A DNA stretch of 41,823 bases from positions 1 through 41,823 of the forward strand of contig NZ_JALOCF010000041.1 of assembly GCF_023227905.1 (NCBI RefSeq). The letters are read 5' to 3'. This document shows, one piece after another, positions 24,869 to 32,699 of this stretch. Below the pieces are notes generated by a model, which saw only the letters and a list, made by a program, of their open reading frames with translations, searched no databases and was not told where the DNA came from. The stretch's first letter is position 1. Each line of letters begins with the position of its first letter. The position numbers were made by a program, and so were the translations under genes. This DNA is from Methylobacter sp. Lineage in GTDB: Bacteria; Pseudomonadota; Gammaproteobacteria; Methylococcales; Methylomonadaceae.

Positions 24869-26398
24869 ATGGTTATTGAAAGTGCAAATTTATCATCTTT
24901 GGCGTCAAGCAGTGCCGCAGTTGAAAGCGTGACTCCGCCTTTGCTTGATGGCGCGGGTATTTCCGAGGGTTTCTCGGGTGCATTAGCTGTGCAGATTGAG
25001 CTGTTAAGCACTATGAAAACAGAGGGTCCCGCGCCCGTGCAGATATCAGATCCTATTGCTTTACAAGGTGTCGGCGGTCTGCAGAGCGTTGCCGATTTGC
25101 CCGAAGACAAAGTGGGTATGCAGGATTTTGCCGCTTTACTAGGCAATGATTTGCCGCCGTCATACAAAACAGCAGGTGATGTCGATCATGAGGCTGCCTT
25201 GGCTGCGGTAACGGATACATTGAAATATATCGGATTAGACGCTTCGGCTGGAGAAAAAGCCAAAATGGCCGAGCAAAACATGAAAGAGGTGATTGCAATG
25301 GCTGCTTCAGTCCCGCAAAGCACGAAGAATGTAATTGCAATGGCTGCTCCTGCCGAACAAAGTGCGCAAAGAATGGATGAAAAAGCTGTTTCGCCCGAGC
25401 AAGACATCGTGGGTGTGGTCGCTGAAGCTGGGCAAAACCTGGAAGGCGTTGTTGTTATGGATGCGCCGGATCAAATGAATTTGGGGCAGGGCAATGATAG
25501 GCCTGATAAGGGGCAGGCGGAGGGCGATGATGCCCAATTAACGGTTGTTGAAAATAATGGCATAACGGAAGAGTTGTTGGCCGCAGTTGTTATCGCTCCT
25601 CCGGTAATGCAAGCCGAACAAGCAAAAGCAGCCCATAATTTGGCATCTGCAGATGTCGATAACGAGGCTGGGTTGCTGTCTTTTACGAAACCGTCGATTG
25701 CAACTGCTAGACCGAATCAGTCGGCTAATATTTCCGAAAACAGGTTACAAGGTGAAACGGTTTTCCGTCTACCGGTTTCGGATAAACAGGGTTTTAATTT
25801 AAACGATTTTCAGAATTCGGGACAAACTGAGAAGGCCGGGCGGATTGAGTCGCAGGCCTTGAGTTTGGAAGGAGAAAAAACTTTGCCTCGGGTTGGATCG
25901 GATATGGCCCTGCCTAATAAGATTGTCGATAATAAAACAGATGTTCCAGCAATGAACAAGCCGCTATCGCATCCGGAATGGAGTAAAGATTTGGGGGAGC
26001 GGATCGTGTGGATGAACAGCCGAACAATACCTTCGGCGGAGATCAGGTTGAATCCACCGCATATGGGGCCTATATCGGTTCGCGTTGATGTTGTGGATGA
26101 TCAGGCAACTGTTGTATTTACAGCGCAACATGCAGTTGTAAGAGAAACACTTGAGGCCTCCATTCCTAAGTTGCGGGAGATGATGGGCGCCCAGCATCTT
26201 AATTTGGTGGAGGCTAACGTTTTTCAAGGACCCACGTCGGATCAAGGCCGTCCGCAATCGCAAAATTTTGCACAAACGGCTGATGGTCAAAGGCAGGTGC
26301 CAATGACTGTTGCCGGCGATGAAATTGATGAGGTGGAACAAGAGGTCGCAAGCGGACGGGCTGTCGTTAGTAAAGGTTTGTTGAGTATTTACGCATAG
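24869..26398 (+). CDS. fliK: Flagellar hook-length control protein FliK
   Basis: FliK is the secreted molecular ruler that stops hook growth and switches export specificity. Only the C-terminal Flg_hook domain is recognisable, at about residues 360-460: ERIVWMNSRTIPSAEIRLNP, PPHMGPISVRVDVVDDQATV, then REMMGAQHLNLVEANV. The first 350 residues are variable, as usual. They include a 14-residue tandem repeat (VIAMAA units at 25289-25372) and a diverged third unit (GVVVMDAP). ATG 24869 has AGGGG seven bases upstream and is preferred to an in-frame TTG at 24848 (509 residues). It is the last flagellar gene here; fliL and later genes do not follow. Confidence 0.92.
   Translation: MVIESANLSSLASSSAAVESVTPPLLDGAGISEGFSGALAVQIELLSTMKTEGPAPVQISDPIALQGVGGLQSVADLPEDKVGMQDFAALLGNDLPPSYKTAGDVDHEAALAAVTDTLKYIGLDASAGEKAKMAEQNMKEVIAMAASVPQSTKNVIAMAAPAEQSAQRMDEKAVSPEQDIVGVVAEAGQNLEGVVVMDAPDQMNLGQGNDRPDKGQAEGDDAQLTVVENNGITEELLAAVVIAPPVMQAEQAKAAHNLASADVDNEAGLLSFTKPSIATARPNQSANISENRLQGETVFRLPVSDKQGFNLNDFQNSGQTEKAGRIESQALSLEGEKTLPRVGSDMALPNKIVDNKTDVPAMNKPLSHPEWSKDLGERIVWMNSRTIPSAEIRLNPPHMGPISVRVDVVDDQATVVFTAQHAVVRETLEASIPKLREMMGAQHLNLVEANVFQGPTSDQGRPQSQNFAQTADGQRQVPMTVAGDEIDEVEQEVASGRAVVSKGLLSIYA
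25289..25372 (+). repeat. 42-bp in-frame tandem repeat within fliK
   Basis: Two adjacent 42-base units encode VIAMAASVPQSTKN and VIAMAAPAEQSAQR. They share the string ATTGCAATGGCTGCT and keep the reading frame. This fits length variation in a ruler protein. Confidence 0.75.
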
Positions 26399-26487
26399 AC
26401 AATCAGGGGTTCGTATTCCATATTACGCTTGTTGTGCTGAGATATTGACTTTTTTCTTGGGAGTGATGTCGTTTCTGAACTGCACGC

Positions 26488-26516
26488 TTTCCAATACCTG
26501 AAAAAGCATCTATAAT
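26488..26516 (+). promoter_or_regulatory. Promoter of the rpsF-rpsR-DUF2232-rplI operon
   Basis: TTTCCA (26488-26493) and a perfect TATAAT (26511-26516) are 17 bases apart. The predicted start near 26523 gives a leader of about 80 bases. Confidence 0.65.
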
Positions 26517-26523
26517 GCGCGGT

Positions 26524-26603
26524 TCTTAGGAGCTATCGGCTCCTCCTTGCTTTACCATCTTTATTAAGACAGAGGTGGGAGGCTTAACCCGAAAGGAAAA
26601 ATC
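26524..26603 (+). promoter_or_regulatory. Structured rpsF leader, possible S6:S18 autoregulatory site
   Basis: The leader contains a hairpin GGAGC-TATCG-GCTCC (26529-26543), then a purine-rich segment and AACCCGAAAGGA just before the rpsF ATG. S6:S18 complexes repress their own mRNA through a leader stem with an exposed CCG in many bacteria. A CCG is present here, but I cannot confirm the full motif by eye. Confidence 0.35.
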
Positions 26604-27059
26604 ATGCGACATTATGAAATTGTCTTTTTAGTTCATCCGGACCAAAGTTCTCAGGTTCCTGCGATGATTGAGCGTTATAAATCAACTATTGAAACCGCCT
26701 CCGGTAAAATTCATCGTTTGGAAGACTGGGGTCGTAGACACTTGGCTTATCCAATCAATAAAATTCATAAAGCGCATTATGTGCTGATGAATGTCGAGTG
26801 TGATCAAGCTACTTTGGAGGAATTAGAAAGTGGCTTTCGTTTTAATGATGCTATTTTGCGTAGTATGACTTTATTGCAAAAAGTGGCTATTACTGAGCCA
26901 TCTATCATTGCTACATCAACAGCCGAAGAAAATAAAGTAGCTGAATCAAGAGCTAAAGATGCGGCGGCCAGAGAAGCAGTAGTTGCAGGTACTGATGACG
27001 AAGCTGATCTTGATGATATCGACGAAGATTTTGACGCTGACGCATTGGCTTCTGAATAA
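26604..27059 (+). CDS. rpsF: 30S ribosomal protein S6
   Basis: S6 is a 30S platform protein that binds as a dimer with S18. The 151-residue product opens MRHYEIVFLVHPDQSSQVPAMIERY and contains the signature GKIHRLEDWGRRHLAYPI followed by KAHYVLMNVEC. Beyond about residue 100 it has an unusually long acidic tail (ADLDDIDEDFDADALASE), compared with about 130 residues in E. coli. AAGGA lies nine bases before the ATG. First gene of a ribosomal operon. Confidence 0.97.
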   Translation: MRHYEIVFLVHPDQSSQVPAMIERYKSTIETASGKIHRLEDWGRRHLAYPINKIHKAHYVLMNVECDQATLEELESGFRFNDAILRSMTLLQKVAITEPSIIATSTAEENKVAESRAKDAAAREAVVAGTDDEADLDDIDEDFDADALASE

Positions 27060-27091
27060 CATTTTTAACACTTGGATTTACGAGAATTATT

Positions 27092-27319
27092 ATGGCACGT
27101 AACATTAGACGCAAAAAATTCTGCCGATTCAGTGCAGAAGGTGGAACAGCGATCGATTATAAAGACCTGGATTTATTAAGTGATTACATCACTGAAACCG
27201 GTAAAATCGTTCCTAGCCGCATTACAGGAACCAGCGCCAAGTATCAAAGACAATTAGGCGTTGCAATTAAACGAGCACGTTTTATTGCATTATTGCCTTT
27301 CTGCGACGCTCACAAATAA
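27092..27319 (+). CDS. rpsR: 30S ribosomal protein S18
   Basis: S18, the S6 partner on the 30S platform, has 75 residues as usual. It has the basic N-terminus MARNIRRKKFCRFSAEG, then IDYKDLDLLSDYITETGKI, the family motif PSRITGTSAKYQRQLGVAIKRARF and the ending ALLPFCDAHK. It is 32 bases after rpsF, in the standard order. Confidence 0.98.
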   Translation: MARNIRRKKFCRFSAEGGTAIDYKDLDLLSDYITETGKIVPSRITGTSAKYQRQLGVAIKRARFIALLPFCDAHK

Positions 27320-27334
27320 TACGCTGGACGATCA

Positions 27335-28228
27335 GTGGGCTTTTTAGCTGAGTATATTATGCGGGGACGGATGCAAGCCATGATAGTGGCTTCTACTCTC
27401 GCTATAGTGTCACTGATCATGCCTCCAGTGAGTATAGTAAGTTCGGCTTCCGTCGCTCTCGTCACGTTAAGACGAGGAGCTGTCGAAGGCTTAGTGGTTT
27501 TGGGGTGTTCAACTGCAATAGCGGGGGTGCTTGGATTTTTCCTGTTAGGCAGTTATCAGTTTGTATTGCTATATGGAATGGTGCTATGGGGTCCTGTCTG
27601 GTTGATTTCAATCGTCCTAAGGGAAGGTCGGTATTTGTCGCTAACAGTTGAAATTGCGGTATTGCTTGGTATTTTGGGGGTTATTGGCTTTTATCTCTAC
27701 AATCCCGAGCCGGCAGTAATGTGGAAGGCTATGCTTTCACAAATGGTACCTCCAAATGCTCCTGTTGAAGATGTACAGCGTACGCTTGATATGCTGTCCC
27801 GTTATATGACGGGAATCGTTGCGGCCGCATCGGTGTTTGGCTTGCTGTTCGGCCTGTTTCTAGGGCGGTGGTGGCAGGCTTTGCTGTATAATCCCGGTGG
27901 ATTTAGACAAGAGTTTTTGTCATTGAGTACGCCCCCAAGACTAGCAATAGGCAGTATTTTAGTGGTAGTTATTGCATCATTAAGTTCCGGTGTGATTTCT
28001 GAAATTTCATGGAATATCGCTATTTTGCTGTTTGTGCTATACACATTTATTGGAACGGCAGTATTGCATACTGTATTTGCCGCGATGAAAATGGGCCGTT
28101 ATATAGTGCCGATGTTTTATGTGACAATGTTTTTGATACCCCATGCCATGTTGCCGGTTGCTATAGTTGGGCTGAGCGATGCATGGATGAACTTACGAAA
28201 TAAAATTTCGAATCAACAAACGCCTTGA
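27335..28228 (+). CDS. DUF2232 (YybS-like) inner-membrane protein
   Basis: This 297-residue polytopic membrane protein lies between rpsR and rplI, the position where many gammaproteobacteria carry a DUF2232 gene. The opening FLAEYIMRGRMQAMIVASTLA is typical of this group. Seven to eight hydrophobic segments can be seen (for example VSLIMPPVSIVSSASVALV, LLGILGVIGFYLY and FGLLFGLFLGRW). The GTG at 27335 keeps the conserved opening; an in-frame ATG at 27359 is the alternative. The function is not established; it is co-transcribed with ribosomal genes. Confidence 0.85.
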   Translation: MGFLAEYIMRGRMQAMIVASTLAIVSLIMPPVSIVSSASVALVTLRRGAVEGLVVLGCSTAIAGVLGFFLLGSYQFVLLYGMVLWGPVWLISIVLREGRYLSLTVEIAVLLGILGVIGFYLYNPEPAVMWKAMLSQMVPPNAPVEDVQRTLDMLSRYMTGIVAAASVFGLLFGLFLGRWWQALLYNPGGFRQEFLSLSTPPRLAIGSILVVVIASLSSGVISEISWNIAILLFVLYTFIGTAVLHTVFAAMKMGRYIVPMFYVTMFLIPHAMLPVAIVGLSDAWMNLRNKISNQQTP

Positions 28229-28276
28229 TGGCGTAAAAAAATAGCCGGATAAAATCCGATAATGAGGTAATGAAAG

Positions 28277-28726
28277 ATGGAAGTTATTCTTCTTGAAAAG
28301 ATAGCGAACTTAGGTAACTTGGGTGATAAGGTTGTCATTAAAGCAGGTTATGGCAGAAACTATCTTGTTCCGTATGGTAAGGCTGTTGCTGCAACAGCTA
28401 CTAAAATTGCTGAATTTGAAGCGCGTCGCGCAGAACTTGAGAAAGCGGCAGCTGAAAAGCTGGGTGCGGCTCAAGAACGCGCCAATGCATTAGGGAAGCT
28501 TCAGATTGTTATTACGCATAAGGCTGGCGATGAAGGCAAATTGTTCGGTTCAATAGGAACGCAAAATATCGCTGACGCTATTACCGAAGCAGGTGTTTCA
28601 GTTGAAAAGCATGAGATTCGTTTGCCTCAAGGTGTTATTCGTCAAATTGGCGAATATCAGATTGACATTAGTTGCCATACCGATGTCGTTGTAAAAATGC
28701 CTATTAAAGTTGCTGCTGAAGCATAA
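28277..28726 (+). CDS. rplI: 50S ribosomal protein L9
   Basis: L9 (149 residues) has its N-domain on 23S rRNA near the L1 stalk. It shows the diagnostic opening MEVILLEKIANLGNLGDKVV, then KAGYGRNYLVPYGKA, a long connecting helix (about 40-75), and the C-domain KLFGSIGTQNIADAITEAGV. The length equals E. coli L9. Last gene of the operon. Confidence 0.98.
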   Translation: MEVILLEKIANLGNLGDKVVIKAGYGRNYLVPYGKAVAATATKIAEFEARRAELEKAAAEKLGAAQERANALGKLQIVITHKAGDEGKLFGSIGTQNIADAITEAGVSVEKHEIRLPQGVIRQIGEYQIDISCHTDVVVKMPIKVAAEA

Positions 28727-28728
28727 TA

Positions 28729-28799
28729 ACTAAGGTTAAGGTAAAAAGAGTAAAAGGTTGAGGGGGCGAGTAAAATCATCCCTGATGCCTTAACTTTTT
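28729..28799 (+). terminator. Possible imperfect terminator after rplI
   Basis: TAAGGTTAAGG (28731-28741) can pair imperfectly with CCTTAACTT (28788-28796), enclosing a GGGGG/CCC inner stem and ending in a short U-run. The loop is long, and the run of U's is immediately before the waaA start, so termination may be partial. Confidence 0.3.
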
Positions 28800-28803
28800 G
28801 ATT

Positions 28804-30069
28804 ATGCGATCTTTTTACTCCTGCCTTTTTTATCTCTTAATTCCTTTCATATTAGTTCGCCTGATCTGGCGAAGCATTAGCGCGCCCGCATATCGATACC
28901 GGTGGGGTGAGCGATTTGCTCTCTACAAAAAAAGCTTTCCCCAGAACGTTATTTGGTTTCATGCGGTCTCAGTGGGGGAGGTCGAAGCTTTATTTCCTCT
29001 GGTCAAGAAGATACAACGGGAATACCCCAATGCAACGTTATTAATCACGGCCACAACGCCCACAGGATCTGCCCGGGTTAAAGCGATAATGCAAGACAGT
29101 GTGGAGCATGTCTACTTGCCGTATGACATACCCTGTGCGATCAACCGGTTTATGCGGTGTTTTAAGCCTAGAATGGCTGTCATCATGGAAACCGAGATTT
29201 GGCCAAATCTGTTTGCCTATTGCGGTAAAAATGAAATTCCTTTGTACATTATCAATGCCCGCTTATCGGAAAAGTCGGCACGTGGTTATCGAAAAATCCC
29301 TGCCCTTATTTCCCCTGCTTTAGCTTGCGTCAAGTCAATTGCCGCGCAAACCCAAGATGATGCCTGCCGGTTTGCCGCTATTGGCGCAAAAACCGAAACG
29401 GTTGGAACGCTAGGCAATATAAAGTTTGATGTTGATGTTTCAAATGAAGTTATTCAGCAAGGCGTGCAATTAAAAGCCGAATTGTTTGCCGGACGGTTTG
29501 TTTGGTTGATTGCCAGCACCCACAAAGATGAAGAAGCAATATTTCTTGAGATTTATAAAGAAATAAAATCAAAAATTCCTGAATTATTGTTAGTTGTTGT
29601 GCCAAGGCATCCTGAGCGCTTTGTTGAGGTGAAAAAGCTGTGTGAGCAGAATCAGCTGGCTGTGGTAATGCGCACGTCTGGCGAAATTTGCCGTTCGTAC
29701 GATGATGTTTACCTGGCCGATACTATGGGCGAATTAAAGATGCTTTACGCGGCCTCTGATGTGGCTTTTGTCGGCGGGAGTATGGTGCCTGTTGGTGGGC
29801 ATAATATTCTTGAGGCTGCCGCAGTTGGAACTCCGGTTTTGTTTGGTCCGTATATGGCAAACTTTAAGGAAATAGCTGAAGGCGTACTAAGGCAGGATGC
29901 CGCCATACAATGCCAGGATGAAGGCGAGATAATCAATTCGATGATTGCCTTGTATGTGGATGCCGAGTATAGGCAATCCTTGGTTGAAAAAGGCAAGGTA
30001 TTTGTTCGGCAGAACCAAGGCGCGATCACCAGAATTTTTGACATGCTTATCCAGGATATTTTAATTTAG
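28804..30069 (+). CDS. waaA: 3-deoxy-D-manno-octulosonic acid (Kdo) transferase
   Basis: WaaA/KdtA transfers Kdo from CMP-Kdo to lipid A precursor at the inner membrane. The 421-residue protein has an N-terminal hydrophobic anchor (FYSCLFYLLIPFILVRLIW), then YRYRWGERF, the glycosyltransferase family 30 block IWFHAVSVGEVEAL with the catalytic Glu, TPTGSARV, METEIWPNL, NARLSEKSARGY, and the C-terminal sugar-nucleotide block GGSMVPVGGHNILEAAAVGTP. An in-frame TTG at 28798 is possible, but ATG 28804 fits homologues. No clear ribosome site is visible. It has no partners nearby. Confidence 0.96.
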   Translation: MRSFYSCLFYLLIPFILVRLIWRSISAPAYRYRWGERFALYKKSFPQNVIWFHAVSVGEVEALFPLVKKIQREYPNATLLITATTPTGSARVKAIMQDSVEHVYLPYDIPCAINRFMRCFKPRMAVIMETEIWPNLFAYCGKNEIPLYIINARLSEKSARGYRKIPALISPALACVKSIAAQTQDDACRFAAIGAKTETVGTLGNIKFDVDVSNEVIQQGVQLKAELFAGRFVWLIASTHKDEEAIFLEIYKEIKSKIPELLLVVVPRHPERFVEVKKLCEQNQLAVVMRTSGEICRSYDDVYLADTMGELKMLYAASDVAFVGGSMVPVGGHNILEAAAVGTPVLFGPYMANFKEIAEGVLRQDAAIQCQDEGEIINSMIALYVDAEYRQSLVEKGKVFVRQNQGAITRIFDMLIQDILI

Positions 30070-30490
30070 CTTGCACTACCGGTACATTTGTTCGGCATCG
30101 ATAAGATCGATGTATGACCTGTTTTCAGTTAGGCAAAGAGTATGCTTTTACCGGATCAGCGAAGTATTTGTGGAGCGATTCGGCATGATCTGCTTGATGC
30201 GTCTGCATTGGGTTTCTTTGCGTATATATTCAATAAGTGCCTTGATATTATCTGGATAATAAGGTGGCTATAAATATATTTAATATTTATTCTGCTGCTT
30301 GTTAGTTTTATGCTTGTATCGCAGTGAGAAAGAAAGCTTGTTTTATAACTTAAACGGCAATATGCACCTTAATGAAAGGGCAATGATGCGATAAGGTTAC
30401 TTGACTTGATAGGTAATAATATGGCTTATATTCGGTGATTTAGGCGCATATCGGCTGGTTTTTCTTGGATGGTTGGTAGAGGAAACAGGC
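30070..30490. other. Gene-poor interval after waaA
   Basis: No frame here has both a ribosome site and conserved-looking composition; a 62-codon frame at 30071 starts inside the waaA end and has odd composition. No terminator for waaA is visible. The interval ends at the minus-strand terminator described separately. Confidence 0.4.
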
Positions 30491-30533
30491 AAAAAAAACC
30501 TCCCGATGCCTTGCTGGAAACGGCAGGGAGGTT
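30491..30533 (-). terminator. Strong intrinsic terminator on the minus strand
   Basis: On the minus strand AACCUCCC pairs with GGGAGGUU; the inner stem is UGCC/GGCA with a two-base bulge and an 11-base loop, followed by eight U residues (30498-30491). No protein gene on this strand precedes it, so it must end a non-coding or very short transcript. Confidence 0.82.
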
Positions 30534-30690
30534 AAGCGGTGTATTATCAGTAAATACCGCTAGTAGGTACAGCACTAGGAGGAGGGCTGATCAATCTTAA
30601 GTTTGGTGGTTTGCACCAAAACGTATTTAATTAAAATAATAATAGATATATGAAAACTATCTGTGCGTTATCGCTCATAATTAAATATAT
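30491..30690 (-). ncRNA. Candidate small RNA ending at the 30491 terminator
   Basis: Reading the minus strand toward the terminator there is a hairpin of GUUUUGGUG and CACCAAAC (30621-30601), then a single-stranded stretch with CCUCCUCC (complementary to Shine-Dalgarno sequences, about 30582-30590), then the terminator. A possible promoter is ATTACA, 18 bases, TATATT at about 30711-30682. The 5' end is uncertain; the RNA would be 130-190 nt. No convincing peptide is encoded. The 3' terminator is firm; the rest is inference. Confidence 0.4.
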
Positions 30691-31015
30691 TTATCATCGC
30701 GGGTTCATGTAATCGGATTCATATAATGTAAACCTCTGTATCCGCTACGGCCTCCGGGTTTTAAGCTAATGAGACATTCAACTCGTTATAACGATGCAGA
30801 TTCAAGTGGGGTTTTGCTAATATTTTGGAAGCAAAGGTCACTTGTGGTTCGGTAATATCGTTGATTTTTCCTTGTATGATAAGACCGCATATTTATGCCG
30901 TGAATATCTTCGAAGATAGTCTTTGTAATTATGCAGATAAATTTTTTGTTTTGAGAGTCCTCGCTGTTTTTATAAGTTTTACTTAGCTGGTTATATTGAA
31001 GAGACGTTACACCAT
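30691..31015. other. Non-coding region upstream of fchA
   Basis: This AT-rich region has no supported frame. A TATAAT at 30722-30727 lacks a -35. GAAGAGAC ahead of the fchA ATG is the likely ribosome site. The fchA promoter cannot be placed with confidence. Confidence 0.4.
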
Positions 31016-31645
31016 ATGAATGAAATAAAAGATAAATCAGTTCAGGCCTTTATTGATGAATTGGCTAGCAAGTCGCCTACTCCTGGTGGTGGTAGCGCGG
31101 CAGCGGTCATGGGAGCTCAAGCTGCGGCTTTAGTCAGTATGGTTTGTAATTTGACGATAGGTAAGCCTAGGTACGCTGAAGTTGAAGTTGAAATGCAGGC
31201 CTTGCTGGAAAAATCAGAAGCGTTGCGAGAAACACTGACAAGCATGATCAAAGCTGACGTTGATGTTTTTGATCGCTTAATGTCAACATATGGTTTGCCA
31301 AAAGATTCTAACGAAGAAAAGGCTACGCGTAGCGAGGCAATACAATCGGCATTAAGGGAAGCCACGATAGTACCCTTAAAATGCGCACATGCTTGCGCAG
31401 AAGCAATTTCATTGAGCAGAATTGCTGCAGAAAAAGGTAATGCAGGGGTAATCAGTGATGCAGGTGTTGCTGTCATGGCGGCTTACGGTGCGCTAAAAAG
31501 TGCAGCATTAAATGTTTATATTAATGCTGGAGGGCTTAAAGACAGAGACTTTGCTGATGCGAAATTAGCCGAGCTGGAAGCTATTTTGAATGGCGCCGAT
31601 GTGGCGGCGGAAGAAGTTTATCAAATCGTTAAAGCCAAGCTTTAA
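31016..31645 (+). CDS. fchA: Methenyl-tetrahydrofolate cyclohydrolase
   Basis: This cytoplasmic enzyme hydrolyses 5,10-methenyl-H4folate to 10-formyl-H4folate in C1 metabolism. The 209-residue protein is of the FTCD-C/FchA family: opening VQAFIDELASKSPTPGGGSAAA with the conserved PTPGGGS loop, then AALVSMVCNLTIGKPRY and GNAGVISDAGVAVMAAYGALK-SAALNVYIN. The length matches stand-alone FchA (about 208) and not the bifunctional mammalian enzyme. In serine-cycle methylotrophs fchA is usually beside mtdA; here it stands alone, upstream of a tRNA cluster. The family is firm; a methylotrophic role is inferred. Confidence 0.93.
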   Translation: MNEIKDKSVQAFIDELASKSPTPGGGSAAAVMGAQAAALVSMVCNLTIGKPRYAEVEVEMQALLEKSEALRETLTSMIKADVDVFDRLMSTYGLPKDSNEEKATRSEAIQSALREATIVPLKCAHACAEAISLSRIAAEKGNAGVISDAGVAVMAAYGALKSAALNVYINAGGLKDRDFADAKLAELEAILNGADVAAEEVYQIVKAKL

Positions 31646-31811
31646 TCGTTAAAAGTAATGTAAACAGTCGCTTCTTATATTATTGATTATATATGAAAAA
31701 TAATTATATCTGGGGTGTTTGATGTATATTATTGATGTTTCGTTAGGCAAGTGTAAATTGAGTCGTTTGTAATTTCCTTGAAAAAATTATCCTATGTAAC
31801 GAAAATAAATG

Positions 31812-31840
31812 TTGACGATATAAGTGAACATCGTTATTAT
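31812..31840 (+). promoter_or_regulatory. Promoter of the tRNA cluster
   Basis: TTGACG (31812-31817) and TATTAT (31835-31840) are exactly 17 bases apart, five of six matches each, with an A-rich stretch upstream. The predicted start near 31847 is about 48 bases ahead of tRNA-Pro. Confidence 0.78.
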
Positions 31841-31894
31841 AGACAGCTCTTCCAGGGTGGTTGGGAAGTTAGCAAGCCATTACAAGAAGATCGT

Positions 31895-31971
31895 CGGGGT
31901 ATAGCGCAGTTTGGTAGCGCGCCTGCTTTGGGAGCAGGATGTCGGGAGTTCGAATCTCTCTACCCCGACCA
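31895..31971 (+). tRNA. tRNA-Pro (TGG anticodon)
   Basis: Cloverleaf read by eye: acceptor CGGGGTA with TACCCCG, anticodon stem CCTGC/GCAGG with loop TTTGGGA giving TGG, a standard T-arm with GTTCGAATC, discriminator A and encoded CCA. 77 bases. Confidence 0.96.
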
Positions 31972-31976
31972 ATTCG

Positions 31977-32053
31977 GCGCTTGTAGCTCAACCGGATAGA
32001 GCACCAGCCTTCTAAGCTGGGGGTCGCAGGTTCGAGTCCTGCCAAGCGCGCCA
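31977..32053 (+). tRNA. tRNA-Arg (TCT anticodon)
   Basis: Acceptor GCGCTTG with CAAGCGC, anticodon stem CCAGC/GCTGG with loop CTTCTAA giving TCT, T-loop GTTCGAGTC, discriminator G and encoded CCA. Five bases after tRNA-Pro, same transcript. Confidence 0.96.
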
Positions 32054-32085
32054 TTCGTTGTATATCCCGTAACACACCATATTAT

Positions 32086-32162
32086 GGTGAGCGTAGCTCA
32101 GTCGGTAGAGCCCCGGATTGTGATTCCGGTTGTCGTGGGTTCGAGCCCCATCGTTCACCCCA
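32086..32162 (+). tRNA. tRNA-His (GTG anticodon), probable integration target
   Basis: Acceptor GTGAGCG with CGTTCAC plus the extra G at -1 (32086) opposite C73, the identity mark of tRNA-His. Anticodon stem CCGGA/TCCGG with loop TTGTGAT gives GTG. CCA is encoded. A decayed tyrosine integrase begins 14 bases beyond its 3' end. Confidence 0.96.
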
Positions 32163-32176
32163 TCTATATCAAGCAC

Positions 32177-32699
32177 TTAACTGATATTTACAATCTTCCT
32201 TTCAGGAACTGTGCCCAAATTCGTGACCACATTAGCAGCATGTTGTGCTAAATGCTCAGGTGCTAGATGAGCATAGCGAAGAACCATTTTATAATCAGTC
32301 CATTTGCCAAGTTCTTGAAGAACATTTAACGGCGTTCCCGCTTGAATATGTCAGCTTGCCTAAGTGCGGCGTAAATCATGCCAACGAAAATCATCAATCC
32401 CCGCTCGCAATAATGCTTTTTCCAAGCATGATTATTAGCCCTTAAAACAGTCTTTCCTTTGCACACAAACACCTAACGCTGGTTATTTTACCAAGTTGTT
32501 CTCTAATAATGTTAACAGCCACATCATTTAACGGTACGCCAATTGCTTTCCCAGCCTTCGCTTGATCCGGGTGGATCCAAGCAAACGCGCCTTTGCATGT
32601 TGATCTGGTTCCATTCCAGCTGGTTACGTTGGATTCTCGCAATTCTGTCATTAAACTAAATTGCGCCATTGCTCTCAGATGTGGCGGCAGTTCAGCCAA
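32177..32699 (-). pseudogene. Tyrosine-type integrase remnant
   Basis: Minus-strand reading, joined across frames, gives a phage-type integrase catalytic domain. It starts LAELPPHLRAMAQFSLMTELRESNVT (the Arg I box), then QLEWNQINMQRR in another frame, then AWIHPDQAKAGKAIGVPLND and IIREQLGK in the first frame. After a further shift come KTVLRANNHAWKKALLRAG, DFRWHDLR (box II HxxR), LGKWTDYKMVLRYAHLAPEH (with the nucleophilic Tyr) and a natural end KIVNIS-stop. Two codons after HDLRRT are TAG and TGA where relatives have Trp. At least three frame changes and two nonsense codons make it dead. The N-terminal domain is missing. Confidence 0.88.

Noticed and set aside
30071..30259. 62-codon frame after waaA
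   Set aside because: No ribosome site, it begins directly at the waaA stop, and the composition is unlike neighbouring genes.
30541..30625. A minus-strand reading WCKPPNLRL...TSGIY, ending in TGA TAA just before the terminator, that faintly recalls the WxKP...LR start of PqqA
   Set aside because: It has no ATG, GTG or TTG at the right place, no ribosome site, and lacks the Glu-x3-Tyr pair needed for PQQ formation; a non-coding RNA explains the region better.
31778..32075. Frames of 73 and 68 codons across the tRNA cluster
   Set aside because: They run through three intact tRNA genes; such hypothetical proteins are a known annotation artefact.
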